A stretch of 64,000 nt of DNA, from contig NZ_JACJPO010000038.1 in the NCBI RefSeq assembly GCF_014696105.1, forward strand, positions 186,001 through 250,000. Reading direction: 5' to 3'. Positions 62,981-64,000 of the stretch are shown one piece after another. Position 1 is the first letter of the stretch. The number at the start of each line of letters is the position of its first letter. The notes beneath the pieces are model-generated. The model saw only the letters and a program-made list of their open reading frames with translations, made no database searches and was not told where the DNA came from. This stretch comes from Microcoleus sp. FACHB-1515 (lineage in GTDB: Bacteria; Cyanobacteriota; Cyanobacteriia; Elainellales; Elainellaceae). Position numbers and translations under genes: made by a program.

Positions 62981-63625
62981 ATGCAGAATCTTTCTTTTGA
63001 GCTTGGGATGCGGCGGACGGCAACGGTTCTTGCTGTCATCGTCCTGACGTTGACATTGGTAGCGGGCGTGACAGGCGTATTGCTGGCGTTTTACTATGAG
63101 CCTGCCGCAGGTCGAGCCTACACCTCGCTGCAAGAAATTGTGAATGATGTGCAAAATGGTCAGCTCATCTTGGGTTTGCACAACTATGCGGGGCATGGGC
63201 TAATTGGTGTAGCTTTGATCGAAATCATCTTAATGTTTCTCGGTCGCCGCTTTACAAGAAGCTGGCTGACCACTTGGATTAGCGGCATTTTGCTGACGCT
63301 GACGGCGATCGGCCTGGGCTGGACTGCGATGATTTTGGGCTGGGATCAGCTTGGCTACTGGCGATTCCGCATTGAACTGGGCACGATCGAAGCGATTCCG
63401 GTCATTGGCGGGACGCTGCGCGACATCCTCGTCGGCGGTGGCAGCGTCAACACGACAACAGTTGAACATCTCTACACCATTCACAGCTACCTGCTGTCGG
63501 CAGGCGCAGTGCTGCTGGCGATCGTTCACCTTGCTGCATCGATTCTGGCTGCTCGTCCGGTTGCCCAAGAACAAGCCTCTCCTGTGCAGGAAGACGCACC
63601 TGTGCCGACTGGCGTGGGCAGCTAG
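62981..63625 (+). CDS. Cytochrome b6-like (PetB paralog) membrane protein
   Basis: A 214-residue protein with four spans aligned to cytochrome b6. GWDQLGYWRFRIELGTIEAIPVIGGTLRDILVGGGSV matches the b6 segment around the Qo loop, and HLYTIHSYLLSAGAVLLAIVH has the H-x14-H pair of helix D. In helix B the first His (GLHNYAGHG) is kept, but the partner 14 residues on is Glu, so one of the two b haems lacks an axial ligand. The Cys that binds haem c-n in b6 is also absent. It is probably not a Rieske/b6f core subunit but a separate electron carrier or assembly protein. I used the ATG at 62981. Confidence 0.85.
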   Translation: MQNLSFELGMRRTATVLAVIVLTLTLVAGVTGVLLAFYYEPAAGRAYTSLQEIVNDVQNGQLILGLHNYAGHGLIGVALIEIILMFLGRRFTRSWLTTWISGILLTLTAIGLGWTAMILGWDQLGYWRFRIELGTIEAIPVIGGTLRDILVGGGSVNTTTVEHLYTIHSYLLSAGAVLLAIVHLAASILAARPVAQEQASPVQEDAPVPTGVGS

Positions 63626-64000
63626 GAGCGGACTTCTTCAACGGGAGGCAGCAGACTGGCAACCGGAATTTCTTCGATCGCTGGAAGTTTTTCGACGGTC
63701 AGTGGCGCTTGGCTGACGCCGCCTGCCAATCTGCGGAGCAGCAGCGGTTTCGGGTCATGCAGCAGATAGATGAGGCGATCGCCCGCCTGCCACTCTTCGA
63801 TCGGAGGCACAAGCTGTAGGTATCCGTCGCGATCGATTAGCAGGGGCAGGAGTTCGCCCGATCGAATTAAAGCTTCCAAGTGAACCTGCTGAAAGTCAAA
63901 GCCAATTTCCCGCAGTACGGTTTCGCCCAGCTTGACGGTGCGATCGCGCAGATATTGATTCCAAATCTTCAGCGGCATCTGTGGCAAAAAGGCGGGCTGA
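63622..64000 (-). CDS. C-terminal part of a probable cation/proton antiporter (partial)
   Basis: The open frame continues to the right edge, so only the C-terminal 125 or so residues are seen. They read PLKIWNQYLRDRTVKLGETVLREIGFDFQQVHLEALIRSGELLPLLIDRDGYLQLVPP, WQAGDRLIYLLHDPKPLLLRRL. This resembles the TrkA-C-like regulatory tail of sodium/proton antiporters in cyanobacteria. The assignment is from memory of that tail. It ends in CTAG shared with the convergent cytochrome b gene. Confidence 0.5.
   Translation of the reverse strand, partial: QPAFLPQMPLKIWNQYLRDRTVKLGETVLREIGFDFQQVHLEALIRSGELLPLLIDRDGYLQLVPPIEEWQAGDRLIYLLHDPKPLLLRRLAGGVSQAPLTVEKLPAIEEIPVASLLPPVEEVRS

Overview
The window looks like chromosomal DNA of a cyanobacterium. 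The palindrome GCGATCGC and its GCGATCG/CGATCGC variants recur throughout. The marker genes are cyanobacterial: a DnaE split by an intein, an LrtA-type hibernation factor, a GTAN8TAC (NtcA) box, a large TamB protein, a DHH-CBS-CCA fusion and a PetB-like cytochrome b. Base composition and codon use look even, so I see no obvious large foreign island. I found no rRNA, tRNA, CRISPR array or complete insertion sequence.

Region 1 (1-4.4 kb, minus strand): a nitrite-reduction operon nirB-nirD plus a partial gene, with a perfect NtcA box upstream of nirB, then an ADP-ribosylglycohydrolase. Region 2 (4.4-10.3 kb, minus strand) is the most unusual part. The two halves of the DNA polymerase III alpha subunit, dnaE-N with IntN and dnaE-C with IntC, lie on the same strand about 2 kb apart. 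Between them are a 440-residue membrane/coiled-coil protein of unknown function and a Uma2-type nuclease. The gaps of 9, 20 and 16 nt make this look like one operon. In Synechocystis 6803 the halves are about 745 kb apart on opposite strands.

Region 3 (10.7-16.1 kb): small genes, including a staphylococcal-nuclease-like lipoprotein, EbfC/YbaB, a second Uma2 protein between two copies of a terminator-like repeat, a small XRE regulator and miaA. Region 4 (16.3-22 kb): gyrB, a CPBP membrane protease, a glutathione transferase and a SpoIID-like exported protein. Region 5 (22.4-35 kb): a DUF4347/DUF11/RTX surface protein, the DHH-CBS-tRNA nucleotidyltransferase fusion, a kinase-N-lobe-like membrane protein, an isolated GvpL/F, lrtA/hpf, lipB, a DUF4330 protein, an M48 peptidase and an EcsC-like protein with 22-residue repeats.

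Region 6 (35-46 kb): tamB, an ArsR regulator, and a GbsR/MarR-HlyD-MacB-ATPase efflux operon interrupted by 359 bp of interspersed non-coding repeats. Region 7 (45.5-64 kb): a 2OG-Fe(II) oxygenase, a mutarotase-like protein, tlyA, a quinone oxidoreductase, relA/spoT, a PatD-like protein, a TVP38 protein, nadA with a strong inverted repeat around its putative promoter, exported proteins, a translationally coupled sigma-like/TPR pair, a purine/uracil permease, a GH13 enzyme, a DUF2795 protein, a PetB paralog lacking one haem ligand, and the C-terminus of a probable cation/proton antiporter running off the right edge.

Four convergent gene pairs share exactly one 4-nt stop overlap (TTAA, TTAG, CTAG, CTAG), and two more overlap by 26-29 nt, so coding density is high.
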